Source: Clusia tigrina
Taxonomy: Eukaryota; Arthropoda; Insecta; Diptera; Clusiidae
Assembly: GCA_920105625.2 (NCBI GenBank)
Contig: OV050031.1
Coordinates: 48,277,425-48,341,424 of the forward strand
Length of the DNA stretch: 64,000 nt
Direction of reading: 5' to 3'
Positions 30,138 to 42,080 of this stretch are shown here, one piece after another (within the stretch, counting starts at the first letter, position 1; each line of letters starts with the position of its first letter). A program made the translations under genes and the position numbers. Under the pieces are notes generated by a model. It worked only from the letters and a program-made list of their open reading frames with translations. It did no database searches and was not told the DNA's origin.

Positions 30138-32719
30138 CCGTCAGCATTCGAAAACTGCCTCGGCAGCCCTGCTTCTCCGCCTCTCGGATATAGGGGAGGA
30201 GCTCATTCTCGTCCAAGAACCTTGCGTCATAAATGACCGGGTTTCTGGACTCAATGCATACGGATATCGTATGGTATATATCGAGGATCAAGGTAAACCA
30301 AGATCCTGCATTCTGGTAAAAAAAACAGCGTTAACGCTCTTTTACTCCCTAGATTCAGTGACAAAGACAATTGCCATGGTCATTGAAATGGGTCCACGGA
30401 CCTTCTGGATCTCCTCGAACTACATGGCTCATGACTATGGCGACTCCACGCCACCAGACATACTGAAGCAAATGGTTGCTGTAGCCCACCAGAAACATAT
30501 TCCGGTAATTATCGGCGCCTATGCCAATGGCCATCACGAAATATAGGACAGCTCCGGCATAAATGATCGAGGTGAGTGTCTTTTCGACTTTATCATTTCA
30601 AATAACTTAGGTATTGCTAACCGGGGAAATGAGCCGACCTTCCTTACATCCGTCAGGAAGGAAGTGCTTGACATCACCCTCGTCAGCGATAACTACTCCA
30701 ACATGATAAGCAATTGGTTCGTCTCACAGGAATGCTCCTTTTCGGACCACTGCTATATCACCTTTGACATTGACTTGAGGGAGACTACAGGCAATACAGA
30801 ATCTCGTAAACCAGTCAATAGAAAAAACACGAACTGGCCTCTTTTCCGGCTCAAACTGGGGTCATGCTTAGCAACGACTCCCCCCATTATCCACAACTGT
30901 CCCGACATTGATCGTGCGGTCGACGATCTGACCACAGCTTTTAAAAAAGCCACTCATATTCCTTGCATCACTCCCGAACCACGGGGCAAACCTAAACCTC
31001 CGTGGTGGAACTCGGAAATTGCAAGTCTTCGCAAAACTTGTAGAATGCTTTTCAACAAAGCTAAAGTTGTAGCTGATTGGGCCCCTTTCAAAAATAAACA
31101 AAAAGAGTTTAAATACGTCATTAGGCGAGGGAAACGAGCGTCATGGAGGGAATTTTGCGAAAGCATTGAATCGACGTCCGACGCTAGCCGTCTTCGTAAA
31201 ATTCTCCACTCCTCTAACAAAGCCCTTGACTGTATCCAAAAAGCAGATGGCAGCTGAACTCACTCAAGCGCCGAAACCCTTGATATCCTGCTAGACACCC
31301 ACTTCTCAGGGAGTTTAGCCTCAGCGGATCAAGCACTCTACCAGGTGGAGCAGGTTTCCCATGATAGCCCCCCACATTCCAAGTGACAAAAAGTCACCTT
31401 GAGTGGTACATTCAAACCTTTAAACCATACAAGTCCCCGGACTCGCCCATCTTAAATTTATAGAGCTTCTACTAAAATCTAGAATCATTACTTCCACGAT
31501 CGGCAGTGCCCAATCCATGAGGGTGGCTAACAGGGGCACGCCACAAGGGGGTGTTTTATCACCCCTCCTCTGGAACCTGGCAGTTAACACACTACTGGTG
31601 AGATTGGAATCTAATTGATCCAAACTGATAGCCTATGCGGACGACATAGCAATCGCGGAATCCGGCAAATTCCCCCAAAAACTTTCCGAAAAACTTAACT
31701 ATTTACTCACTATTGTGTCGAACTGGTGTCGTGAATTCGAACTTGGGGTAAACCCATCCAAAACCGAGACTATGCTTTTCACTAGGAAGTACAAAATTCC
31801 AAAACTTACAATGCCTAGTCTAAACGGCACTCCGCTCTCTTTGAGCACACACGTTAAGTACTGATTCTCGACCAAAAGCTTAATTGGAAAGCCAATCTAG
31901 TAAGGCAACATACGCTATATACTGCTGTAAAAGAGCAGTTGGTGCATGATGGGGACTTCGTCCTCGAGTCGTGCTCTGGCTCTACACGGCCATCGTTGAA
32001 CCAAACCTTTTATACGGGTCGGTCTTCTGGCGGCAAGCTCTCGAAAAAGCTTGTAATATCAAACCCAGCGATAAAATCAGAAGATCCATTGCTCTACTGA
32101 TCACTGGCGCTCTTCGTAGCACACCTACGAAAGCCCTTTTTGCCATGCTGCACTGGCTGCCCTCGGGGATCCTGGTTAAGCAACAAGCCAAGGACATAGA
32201 GAAATCCCGGGAAACTGCGAGGCGGACGAGCTTGCCAAGGCAGGCACGCTAATGCACGACATTCACCCCTCTGTAAACATCGGCATTCCACTGGCAACAG
32301 CCAAGCTCGAAATGCAACGGAAATATCTGGCTGACGCCTACAAATCCTGGGCTAACGAGGAATCCTGCTACACGGCTAGACTAACTTGGGCAAGAATGGA
32401 CAAAAACAGAACCAACCAACTTCTTCGACTTGATCGCGTATCACTGTCGACAACTGTGTCGGTTTTGACCGGCCACTGCATAATGGGACAGCAAGCAGAA
32501 GGACTGGGCCTACCCTCAAATTACTTTTGCCGAGGCTATGGCTTCGAGGAGGAGGACGAGACGGTTTTCCACCTCTTATGCCACTGCCCATGCTTGAGCA
32601 GAAGAAGAATTCGCTCCTTTGGTGCCCCATTTCTTACAAGCCTGACAGAGCTGTCATCTATTAATATTAGGGGCATAGCCAGGTTCATCAAAGTATCAGG
32701 ATGGTTTCCTGAAACATGA
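30115..32719 (+). pseudogene. LINE B ORF2: endonuclease, RT remnant and C-terminus
   Basis: ATG at 30115 gives MLKVLQINRQHSKTASAALL and LILVQEPC (Glu kept). The catalytic block is damaged: GAYANGHHEI then TAG at 30544, where the family has a DANxHH-W pattern. After the stop come RGECLFDFIISNNLGIANRG and CSFSDHCYITFD (Asp-His kept), then the linker PPWWNSEIASLRKTCRMLF and RASWREFCESIEST. RT is reduced: RGTPQGGVLSPLLWNLAVN (motif B) and YADDIAIAESG (motif C, YADD intact), with fingers and motif A lost around 31400-31500. No RNase H block was found. The C-terminus (LTGHCIMGQQAEGLG, CRGYGFEEEDETVFHLLCHC) ends at 32719. Several frameshifts lie between. Confidence 0.75.
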
Positions 32720-32897
32720 CGGGGGAGTCGTGCCTTTCCAGGCGCTGTCCTTGCGCTGACTATCACCATCCCAAGTATGGGAACTTTTTAGTCAGTGCAT
32801 GAACGGCGCCACACCGTGGTATCACAATGGGCCATTATGTGTGCTCATGTGTGCTTTTTGGCAAACTGGGCGGCCACTCCTACCTACCTACCTACCT
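32720..32897 (+). other. LINE B 3' untranslated region and (CCTA)n tail
   Basis: About 160 bases of non-coding sequence end in four to five CCTA repeats, then the right target-site duplication. Short tetranucleotide tails in place of poly(A) are typical of LOA-clade elements. Confidence 0.8.
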
Positions 32898-32909
32898 AAG
32901 ATCACTTAA
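32898..32909. repeat. Right target-site duplication of LINE B (12 bp)
   Basis: aagatcacttaa, identical to 28510-28521. Confidence 0.9.
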
Positions 32910-34237
32910 ATGGCCTTTCTACACTCAAGAACGCTAACGCCCGCCAGAGGCTGTGCGGTAAAACATGTGGACTACGGCCAAAATGATGGCGTGGTCATAT
33001 AAAACAATAATAGTACCAATGATTACATATGCTTCGTTGATATGGTGGCCAAAAGTAAACCAAGCAAAAGCTCAGATGACTCTTAACACGATTCACCGTA
33101 TAGCCTGTTTGAGTCTGACGGCAGCAATGAGAACGTGCCCTACACTAGCTTTGCGAATGATCACTGGACTGACTCCTCTACACCTTGTATTTAAAATGAT
33201 GGCGGCCAGCGCGGCCTTAAGGCTAACTAATCTAGCCCATCTTAAAGAAGGCAACCAATCGGGGCACGCAAAGATTCTGGACACTGTCTGGAATTCGCCG
33301 TGCCTCATGGTCTTCGACAAGATGGACATAAAATTAGACTTCTCCAACACTTTAAAGTGGTCATCAGTGACCATTCAGCTTGGAGAAACAATGAAAAAAT
33401 GATAAAACGGGACTCACAGTTGTGGTATACAGATGGGCGCAAAATGGAAGATGGCAGTGCTGGAGCGAGAAATGTAGGGCCAAATTTCCAAAAATTGCAA
33501 TGGGAAAAACAGCTTCCATTTTTCAAGCGTAAGTCTACGCCTTAGAGTTATGTGCTAGAGAATGTCTACGCATGGGTACACGCAACACCAAAATATGCAT
33601 ACTCTCAGATAGCCAGTCAGCTCTGAAATCATTAATAAACTTCTCATTCCAATCAAAGCTGGTCTATGAATGCTCTAAACTCCTCAATACTCTAGCAGCG
33701 AGAAACTCTGTTACGCTAATGTAGGTACCGGGATATGAGGGACATGAGGGCAAAAAGGGGCGCAGGCACTGTCTTCATAGGTCCAGAGCACTTCTGTGGG
33801 ATAAACAGCACTTCATAAATAACTTGTTGTGCGAACAAGAAAAACGAAGTCTGCTGAACTACTGGAGAGCCCAAAAAGGCATGCGGCAGTCGAGACTACT
33901 ATTTGATCCTGAACACATCAGGGTAGATGCTGCTTTAAACCTCAGCAGTAATGACATCAAACTCTATACTGAACTTTTAACAGGACATTGTAGATTAAAT
34001 TACCATCTGAAAAAAATAGGCGTAGAAGAAGACGATTGCTGCCGACTCTGTCAAAAGGAGCAGGAAACAGCAGAATATATTCTATGCACTTGCCCAGCGA
34101 TGGCAAGACGCAGTCATAACTACCTAGGAAGTGGGTTCTTATCTCCAAATCACCTGGTTAAAATTAAGCCCACAGCAGTTACGAGATTTATAAATAGTCT
34201 AAGACTCTTAGGTCGCAGTGTTCTTTTAGCCTGTTAA
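32910..34237 (+). pseudogene. RNase-H-type LINE A, ORF2 thumb, RNase H and C-terminus
   Basis: Continues LINE A after the insertion. LCGKTCGLRPKMMAWSYKTI and PMITYASLIWWPKV are the end of RT; RIACLSLTAAMRTCPTLAL is the conserved block after it. RNase H starts with WYTDGRKMEDGSAGARNVG (near 33423) and, in another frame, has ICILSDSQSALKSLINF and SVTLMWVPGYEGHEG; the last Asp block is not clear. The C-terminal finger reads CCRLCQKEQETAEYILCTCP, ending with a stop at 34235-34237. RT palm is missing and frames change at least three times. Confidence 0.75.
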
Positions 34238-34249
34238 TAATAATAATAA
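34235..34249 (+). repeat. (TAA)5 tail of LINE A
   Basis: The stop codon of LINE A runs directly into taataataataataa. Short TAA-repeat tails are known from I-group LINEs, so this may mark the 3' end of LINE A with almost no 3' untranslated region, or just the stop followed by a simple repeat. Confidence 0.6.
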
Positions 34250-35069
34250 GGCTATTACATGTGTGATCTACAACCTCTACTTAAATGTAATGAATATGAA
34301 AAATGTCAATTATTATAATCGATTTAACTTATAAGAATGAACAAGTAAAAACTGGTCCTATTGATATTCGGATTGGATTTAAAACTTTGACAAGTTTTTC
34401 TGCAAACACCTTAGGATATTTTATGGTTATTCATAAAAGTGTTATAGAGTACTTATCTGTAAATGGTGAAATTAGAAGAACAATTTAATTTAGATATGTG
34501 CGTGTGTATGTGCATCTATTTTAAAGACAATTGCAATAAAAAAAAAATTAATCATTCATTCAATTGAAGCCGTTTGGGAGTCTCACATAAGAGAGAGAGA
34601 GGAGAGAGAATTTAGGTAGACAGACAGAGCTATTTAAGGGTGTTATTCTCCGCGAGCTGAAAGATCTATTGTCATGTCCCTATTTATTTCTTCATCATCT
34701 GAAGATAGACTCAACTTATTTATATGATATACAGTAACCGCTTAAAATGACAGTGATGTTTCTTAATTTACTAGGAGGCATTATTAAATCTTTAGCTCTT
34801 TTAAGATTAAAATCTCCCAGAAGAGTTTTGGATTGTCTTGTTACACAAGAAACAGAGAAATCAACATTGCAATATCACAGTCGCTGCATTGGATAGAACC
34901 AAAACGGCGGAAGAACTCCGGGCTATACTAACAACCCCCCCAAGACCAACCACTACTAATAAGATACAAGATCCCTCAATGATACCTTCATACATCATGC
35001 AGATTTAACAGCTATTAACGTCTAATAAGAAGACATTCGTAGAACTGCTGACATAAGAAAAAAGATACG
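34250..35069. other. Unassigned sequence with a short GA repeat
   Basis: No recognised gene. A (GA)n run lies at 34590-34609. A short open stretch at about 34878-35010 (LDRTKTAEELRAILTTPPRP) has no family I recognise; it could belong to the same decayed element as the possible membrane-anchor peptide to its right. Confidence 0.5.
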
Positions 35070-35201
35070 ATGATAAGTCTCAACGAATCTTACGAGAAAA
35101 CACACGCCTGGTTAAAAGGGGGAGGAATAAGCACAGCCATGACTTTATTTATGATAGTCGCAATAATGTTATATCTAGAGATTAGAAATCGAATACGCTG
35201 A
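35070..35201 (+). CDS. Small ORF with one transmembrane segment (possible retroelement Env tail)
   Basis: A 43-residue reading has a Gly-rich turn (LKGGGISTAM) and then one hydrophobic stretch (TLFMIVAIMLYL) closed by a basic tail. This layout resembles the membrane anchor at the end of Env-like proteins of insect gypsy-type elements. No other Env domain, LTR or start context supports it, so it may be chance. Nothing is recognised between it and the TA repeat (35202-35421). Confidence 0.25.
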   Translation: MISLNESYEKTHAWLKGGGISTAMTLFMIVAIMLYLEIRNRIR

Positions 35202-35418
35202 CCATTAAGGTCAAGTTTTAATAAGGATAATTGGGCGCGTAATCATTGTGGGCGTATCATACTGGATGCCCTGGACATAGATTTATCATTTTTTGTTAGT
35301 AATAAGTGTAGAGAAGGAAGGGAATGTGGATAAGATAGTTCGGAGGAAGTAATCGCGAAGACAACGATAATAATTACTCTCCGTATAAACACGCATACTA
35401 AATGCATCAGAAGAGGAC

Positions 35419-35912
<494 letters not shown>

Positions 35913-37371
35913 GAATGTTTGTTTGTTAGTGACGCTAAGGCTCGAGAACGGCTGTACCAATCTTGATGGAATTTTCAGAGGTTGTTCGTTGTGGATCTGG
36001 GAATGTCAAGAAATAAAAAAACCTTATACTCTTCCTGAAGAAAAGTCGGAAAATTTAAAAATTCCAAAAAGGACTTTTTTCCATACAAAATATTTTTTCT
36101 TTCAAATTTTTTTTCCAAAAATCGATCGATCTCAAAACATTCGAAAAAGTCGAAAAATTCGAAAATTAGAAAAATCTAATCTCACTTTTTGTTCTCATTT
36201 TTTTTGTATGTGCGTGGTGTTGCAAGCGCACATTTAGTTTCATATTGGTGTTGTAAGCACTGACTGATACTCCAATAACTCAACAGATGGAGCTGTAGAC
36301 GCTTATTTATTTTGACAGCTGCGTATATTGTTTGTTTTTTCTGATTTGTTTATTCGAACAGTGCGGACACGGTCAATTGACTTTCTGACATTTTTCCAAA
36401 TTTTAATTGATTTCTCGAGTTAAATTCATTACATTAAATTGTTAAATTGTTTACATTCACGAAATATTTGATTTTAAATCTGTGGATCATCAGTTTTTGA
36501 GTTAACTTATTGACATTTCAAACAAAAAAAGTGAGTTCATTATTTTTCGTTTGTTGGTGAATACCTAACCTCATTTCCATTGGAATTTATTTGTGTTACT
36601 TCTTCAGCTGATTTGTAAATTATTTGAATCGTTCAATTTCGGTCGTTTGCTCTCTTTATTTCGGCTATTCAAAAAGTAAATTATTGAAAATTATTCCGTG
36701 AAAACTTTATGTGTGTTTCATACAAAGTGATCAATTACAGATTGAAATTTTTTACGATGCCACAAAGAGGTCGCGGTAATATCGGTCGGCATTCCCGACG
36801 TACAACGGACCAACGTAATTATACAGGAAGTCGTACGGAAGAGGAAAATGCTGCTGCAAGGGAATCTGCTCGAATCGGAATGATTGAACATCGTGCGCGA
36901 CAATTACAAGAGGCTCACGAAGCTTACAATATGCAACAACGATTGAGAAGAAAACAAGTTCGTGCTCAGGAAATTCATGAAGCAAGAGAACAACGTTTGG
37001 CTGCTCACCGACAACGCCAGCAACAACAACGATTGCCTAATTTGAATATCGAACATGCAGCCTTTCGATATGAGCCGGACATTGAATACGGTGCGCACGC
37101 ATCAGTTCGATTTGGTTCGATGTCTGTCGTTTGCCCGCATTGCGATGCACTGAAATTTCCAAAAGAACCGGCCGGATTGTGTTGCGCAAGCGGAAAAGAG
37201 AAATTACCAGAGTTACTTCCTCCACCAGAGCCATTGCGGTCGTTGCTTTACGGTGAATCACCAAATTCGAATCATTTTTTACAAAATTCCAAGATGTATA
37301 ACGATTGTTTTCAAATGACGTCGTTTGGTGTGGAAATTGTGAATGAACATAATTACAATCCCACATTCAAG

Positions 37372-37450
37372 GTTAGTTCACCAACAATCTAACACTTATT
37401 ATCACGCCAATAAAATACAGAAATTAACATATTTGTCTGCAACTATACAG
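37372..37450 (+). other. Putative intron 1 of Helitron Rep (79 bp)
   Basis: AAG|gttagt at the donor and actatacag| at the acceptor. Reading on through the donor gives VSSPTI then a stop; removing 79 bases joins NPTFK to IHGQIYHLAGSLLP in frame, the order expected for the protein family. The same sites are present in copies 2-5. Confidence 0.75.
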
Positions 37451-37915
37451 ATTCACGGGCAAATTTATCATCTTGCTGGATCGCTGTTGCCGCATCCTGA
37501 TCAAGATCACAAATATCTCCACATATATTTCCTTGGAGATTCAAATGAAGTAAAGAATCGACGTTGCAAAAATTGCAACAAATGTTGCATGAACAAAACG
37601 AACTAATTCGATTATTCAAAACTTCGTTAGAAACGATGCCATCTGATGATCACAGAATCGTCATAAAAGCGGACAAGCGACCAGCAGGCACTCATGAACG
37701 GCAATATAATGCACCGACGGCCGATGAAATATCAATTGTTGTTGTTGGCGATAATTTAGAATCCCGTGATATTGTTATTAAACGTCGAGCTGGAGATGCA
37801 TTAGAGCGAATCAGTGAAACTCCTCGATCGTATGACTCACTACAATATTCGCTTATGTTCTGCCGTGGTGAAGATGGATATCACTTGAGATACAACATGA
37901 TCAATCCTGCCAATG

Positions 37916-37973
37916 GTTAGTAAAAGAAAAACAAACACTCTTGATTGTAAGATAGTTTTTTGTTAACTTTTAG
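37916..37973 (+). other. Putative intron 2 of Helitron Rep (58 bp)
   Basis: G|gttagtaaaa donor and a pyrimidine-rich ttaacttttag| acceptor. Retention gives an immediate stop (NG then TAG in the gttag context). Removal joins NPANG to [17 protein letters not shown] in frame. 58 bases is a usual size for insect introns. Conserved in copies 2-5. Confidence 0.8.
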
Positions 37974-40900
37974 GTGTCGATACAAACAAGAAGGTCAGTG
38001 CAATGAACTTTTACGCGTATCGATTGATGATTCGCGAAGGAATTGACAACCATCTCTTGAGATATCGCCGATTATTTCAACAGTATGCAGCTGATGTGTA
38101 CGTGACGATTGAGACACAACGACTAAATTTTATTCGCTTCAATCAGACCAAGCTTCGATCTGAAGAGTATATTCACTTGCGAGATGCGGTCAATAGCGAT
38201 GAAGATGTGACAAACCTTGGCCGACTCACGATTTTGCCATCAACATACATTGGCAGCCCAAGGCACATGCACGAGTACTCGCAGGATGCGATGACATACG
38301 TGCGGAATTATGGACGGCCGGATTTGTTTGTTACATTCACTAGCAATCCAAAATGCCCACAGATAACGGAATTATTGATCAATCAGCGTCGCGGTCAATC
38401 AGCAAGCGATCGTCACGATGTCACAGCACAAGTTTTCAAACAACAGCTACGATATCTGATGGACTTTATCGTGAAGCAACGTATATATGGTGCTGTTAGA
38501 TGCTGGATGTACTCTGTTGAGTGGCGAAAAAGAGGTTTGCCGCACGCACACATTCTTCTTTGGATGGTGGACAAGATTACACCAGATCAAATTGATGACA
38601 TCATTTCTGCGGAAATTTCTGATCCAGAGATAGATCCAGAATTATACGAAGTGGTGAAAACCAATATGGTTCATGGACCTTGCGGACACTACACTCCCAC
38701 TTCGGTTTGTATGTCTGACAATAAATGCACGAAACACTATCCACGTGCTTTTCTTTCGGAAACGCAAACTGGAAATGATGGATATCCACTCTTTCGGCGT
38801 CGCTCATCAGACAATAATGGCAGAACATTCAGCATTCAATTTAGAGGAGTGAATATCGAAGTTGACAACACATGGATCGTACCATATTCGCCAATATAGT
38901 CTAAGACATTCAAAACTCATATCAATGTTGAGTATTGCAGTTCTGTGAAATCGATCAAATACGTTTGCAAGTACGTCACCAAAGGAAGCGACATGGCGGT
39001 TATTGGCCTTGAACGAGATGAGATCAGCAAGTATCAAATGGGTCAATACGTGAATGGAGAATGGCCAAAGAGTGTATTTCAACCCAGAGAATGCAGTACA
39101 GCGAGCAGAAACACCACCAGCAACAACATTGACGAGTTTTTTCTCAACTTGCGCCAGTAATCCGTTTGCGAGAACATTGCTTTATTCGGAAATGCCTCGA
39201 TATTATACATGGAATGCATCGTCGAAGAAATGGTTACGCAGAAAGCAAGGCCAACCAGTCTATGGACATCCAGGTGTGTTCTCAACTAATGCATTAGGAC
39301 GAATTTACAGAATCCCGAAAAACGACGATTGCTTCTACCTCGGTTGCTATTGATTAATGTACGCGGTTCAACTTCATTTGAGTCATTGCGTACTGTGAAT
39401 GGTACGGTGTGTGCAACTTTTCGAGAAGCATGCCAGCAATTACAATTGCTGGAACATGACAATCACTGGAATCAAACGATGGACGATGCGATAGCTACTG
39501 CGCATGCCGCTGAAGTTCGCACACTTTTCGCGATGAGCATTTTGACTCCGCGTCAATTATGGGATAGATACACAAATTACATTGCCGAAGACATTTTACA
39601 TCGTATTCGAGTGGCAACATGGAATTCAGAATTGCAAATGAACGATGACATCTACAATGAAGCATTGGTGTTGATTGAAGATTTGTGTTTGCTTATGAGT
39701 GGCAAACTATTGACTGAAATTCATAGGCAAGCGCCAAATCGTCAAATCAGAGATGTACTGAATCGTGAATTGGAACGTGAGCGTGCATACGACAGAATAA
39801 CTTTGGAACAACAAGTACAAAGAAATGTTCCATTATTGAATGAGCAGCAAAAGAGTGCGTATGATGAATTGATGAAGGCTGTCAATGATGGAAACGGTGG
39901 ACTATTTTTTCTTGATGCGCCCGGCGGAACTGGGAAAACGTTCCAGATATCATTGATTTTTGCAACAATACGATCTCAAAATGGCATTGCGTTGGCTCTC
40001 GCATCTACTGGGATTGCTGCAATTCTACTAGAATTTGGAAGAACGGCACATTCGGCACTGAAGCTTCCGTTAAACATGCAAATCAATGAAACACCTGTTT
40101 GCAACATTTCAAAGCAATCAGCTATGGCAGAAGTGTTGAAGAATTGTAAACTGATAGTATGTGATGAGTGCACAATGGCTCACAAACGGTCTCTAGAAGC
40201 ACTTGACAGAACAATGAAAGATCTGTGGAATAATAATCGTCGCTTTAGTGGCGCAATGATACTGTTAGCAGGCAATTTTCGACAAACACTTCCTGTTATT
40301 CCGACATCAACAGCGGCGGATGAATTGAACGAATGTCTCAAGTCATCGTATTTGTGGCGGTACGTGAAAACCATACGATTGACTATGAATATTCGAGTGT
40401 TCTTGCAATAGGATAGCACCGCAGAAGTTTTCTCTAAAGAACTGCTAAGAACTGGAAATGGGCAATTCCGGTTGATACTTCCAGTGGTTTAATATTAATT
40501 CCACCTGCCATTTGTCAATTCACTTCAACGAAAGCTTAAACTTGACGATTCAAAGTCAAATTCCGGGAGATTTGCGCTCATACAAATCGATCGATCGTGT
40601 TGAAAATGAAGACGAAGCCGTGAATTATCCAGTGGAATTTCTAAATTCTTTGGATTTGCCTGGCATGCCGCCGCATCATTTGCGTCTCAATGTTGGATCT
40701 GTCATTATTATGCTTCGCAATCTTCATGCGCCGAAACTGTGTAATGGAACCCGACTGATTGTGACGCAGCTATCGAATAATGTGATAGTTGCAAAAATTT
40801 TGAAAGGGACTTACAAGGGGGCAGAATGCTTGATTCCACGAATTCCTTTGAGCTCCAACGATTTACCATTTCAGTCCAAACGTATTCAGTTTCCAGTGAG

Positions 40901-41180
40901 ACTTGCATTTGCGATGACAATCAACAGGTCACAAGGACAGTCGCTGGAAGTATGTGGCTTAAATCTGGAAATGCCATGTTTTTCACACGGCCAGGTATAC
41001 GCGGCGTGTTCACGAGTTGGAAAACCATCTTCTCTGTACATTTACGCACCGGAACAGGTAACAAAAAATGTTGTTTATCAAGCTGCGTTACATTGAAAAA
41101 AATGTAGAAAAATCGCAAAGAAATGATATTCAACACAATATAAATTCAATTTTCTTTTCTTTTCAAAACACATAATTTCA

Positions 41181-41209
41181 CGCAGGGCAACGCCTGCGGG
41201 GTCAGCTAG
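41181..41209 (+). terminator. Helitron copy 1 3' end: hairpin plus CTAG
   Basis: A 6-bp stem (CGCAGG/CCTGCG) with a 6-base loop stands 7 bases before CTAG, the Helitron transposition terminator layout. The next base begins copy 2 (TCTATATATA). Confidence 0.9.
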
Positions 41210-42080
41210 TCTATATATATAAAAATGAATGTTTGTTTGTTAGTGACGCTAAGGCTCGAGAACAGCTGGACCAATCTTGATGGAATTTTCAGAGGTTGTT
41301 CGTTCTGGATCTGGGAATGTTTAGAAATAAAAAAACCTTATACTCTTCCTGAAGAAAAGTCGGAAAATTTAAAAATTCCAAAAAGGACTTTTTTCCATAC
41401 AAAAGTTTTTTCCCTTCAAATTTTTTTTCTAATTGTTTCTTGCAAATCTATCGATCTCAAAACATTCGGAAAAGTCGGAAAATTCGAAAATTAGAAAAAC
41501 CTAATCTCACTTTTTGTTCTCATTTTTTTTGTATGTGCGTGGTGTTGCACGCGCACATTTAGTTTCATATTGGTGTTGTAAGCACTGACTGATACTCCAA
41601 TAACTCAACAGATGGAGCTGTAGACGCTTATTTATTTTGACAGCTGCGTATATTGTTTGTTTTTTCTGATTTGTTTATTCGAACAGTGCGGACACGGTCA
41701 ATTGACTTTCTGACATTTTTCCAAATTTTAATTGATTTCTCGAGTTAAATTCATTACATTAAATTGTTAAATTGTTTACATTCACGAAATATTTGATTTT
41801 AAATCTGTGGATCATCAGTTTTTGAGTTAACTTATTGACATTTCAAACAAAAAAAGTGAGTTCATTATTTTTCGTTTGTTGGTGAATACCTAACCTCATT
41901 TCCATTGGAATTTATTTGTGTTACTTCTTCAGCTGATTTGTAAATTATTTGAATCGTTCAATTTCGGTCGTTTGCTTTCTTTATTTCGGCTATTCAAAAG
42001 GTAAATTATTAAAATTATTCCGTGAAAACTTTATGTGTGTTTCATACAAAGTGATCAATTACAGATTGAAATTTGTTACG

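Larger units (their letters stand above)
28522..32897 (+). mobile_element. LOA-clade LINE B, near full length, nested in LINE A
   Basis: A 4376-bp insertion flanked by a perfect 12-bp duplication. It has a 5' leader (28522 to about 28970, starting ggggtgtaatg), ORF1 (to 30137), ORF2 overlapping it by 23 nt (30115-32719), a 3' untranslated region and a terminal (CCTA)n run (about 32879-32897). It is a different family from the LOA copies at 1-18590 but has the same ORF1/ORF2 overlap. Internal deletions in RT and several stops show it is inactive. Confidence 0.9.
36757..41096 (+). pseudogene. Helitron Rep/helicase, copy 1 (three exons, inactivated)
   Basis: Helitron replication initiator fused to a Pif1-like helicase; it would nick DNA, hold the 5' end and unwind it for rolling-circle movement. 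Start MPQRGRGNIGRHSRRT at 36757. Exon 1 has a Cys-rich finger (CPHCDALKFPKEPAGLCC). Introns 37372-37450 and 37916-37973. Exon 3 has [10 protein letters not shown], the HUH motif [10 protein letters not shown] (His codons near 38543 and 38549), TAG at 38897, then KYVCKY with the paired Tyr (38960, 38972). Helicase: LDAPGGTGKTF (Walker A, near 39918), VCDECTMAHK (Walker B), AGNFRQTLP (Asp to Asn), TAG at 40409, a frameshift near 40459, a shortened middle, then FAMTINRSQGQSLEVC to ALH. Private lesions: an 80-bp loss near 39055 and a 9-bp insertion giving ELLINQRRGQ. Confidence 0.9.

Noticed and set aside
35070..35201. Calling a full Env gene of an endogenous gypsy-type virus
   Set aside because: Only a 43-residue peptide with one hydrophobic segment is visible; no other Env part, LTR or pol is adjacent.
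41225..41494. 89-codon frame [18 protein letters not shown] at the start of each Helitron
   Set aside because: It lies in the Helitron 5' non-coding leader and begins next to the 5' terminus. It is conserved only because the DNA is conserved and resembles no protein.
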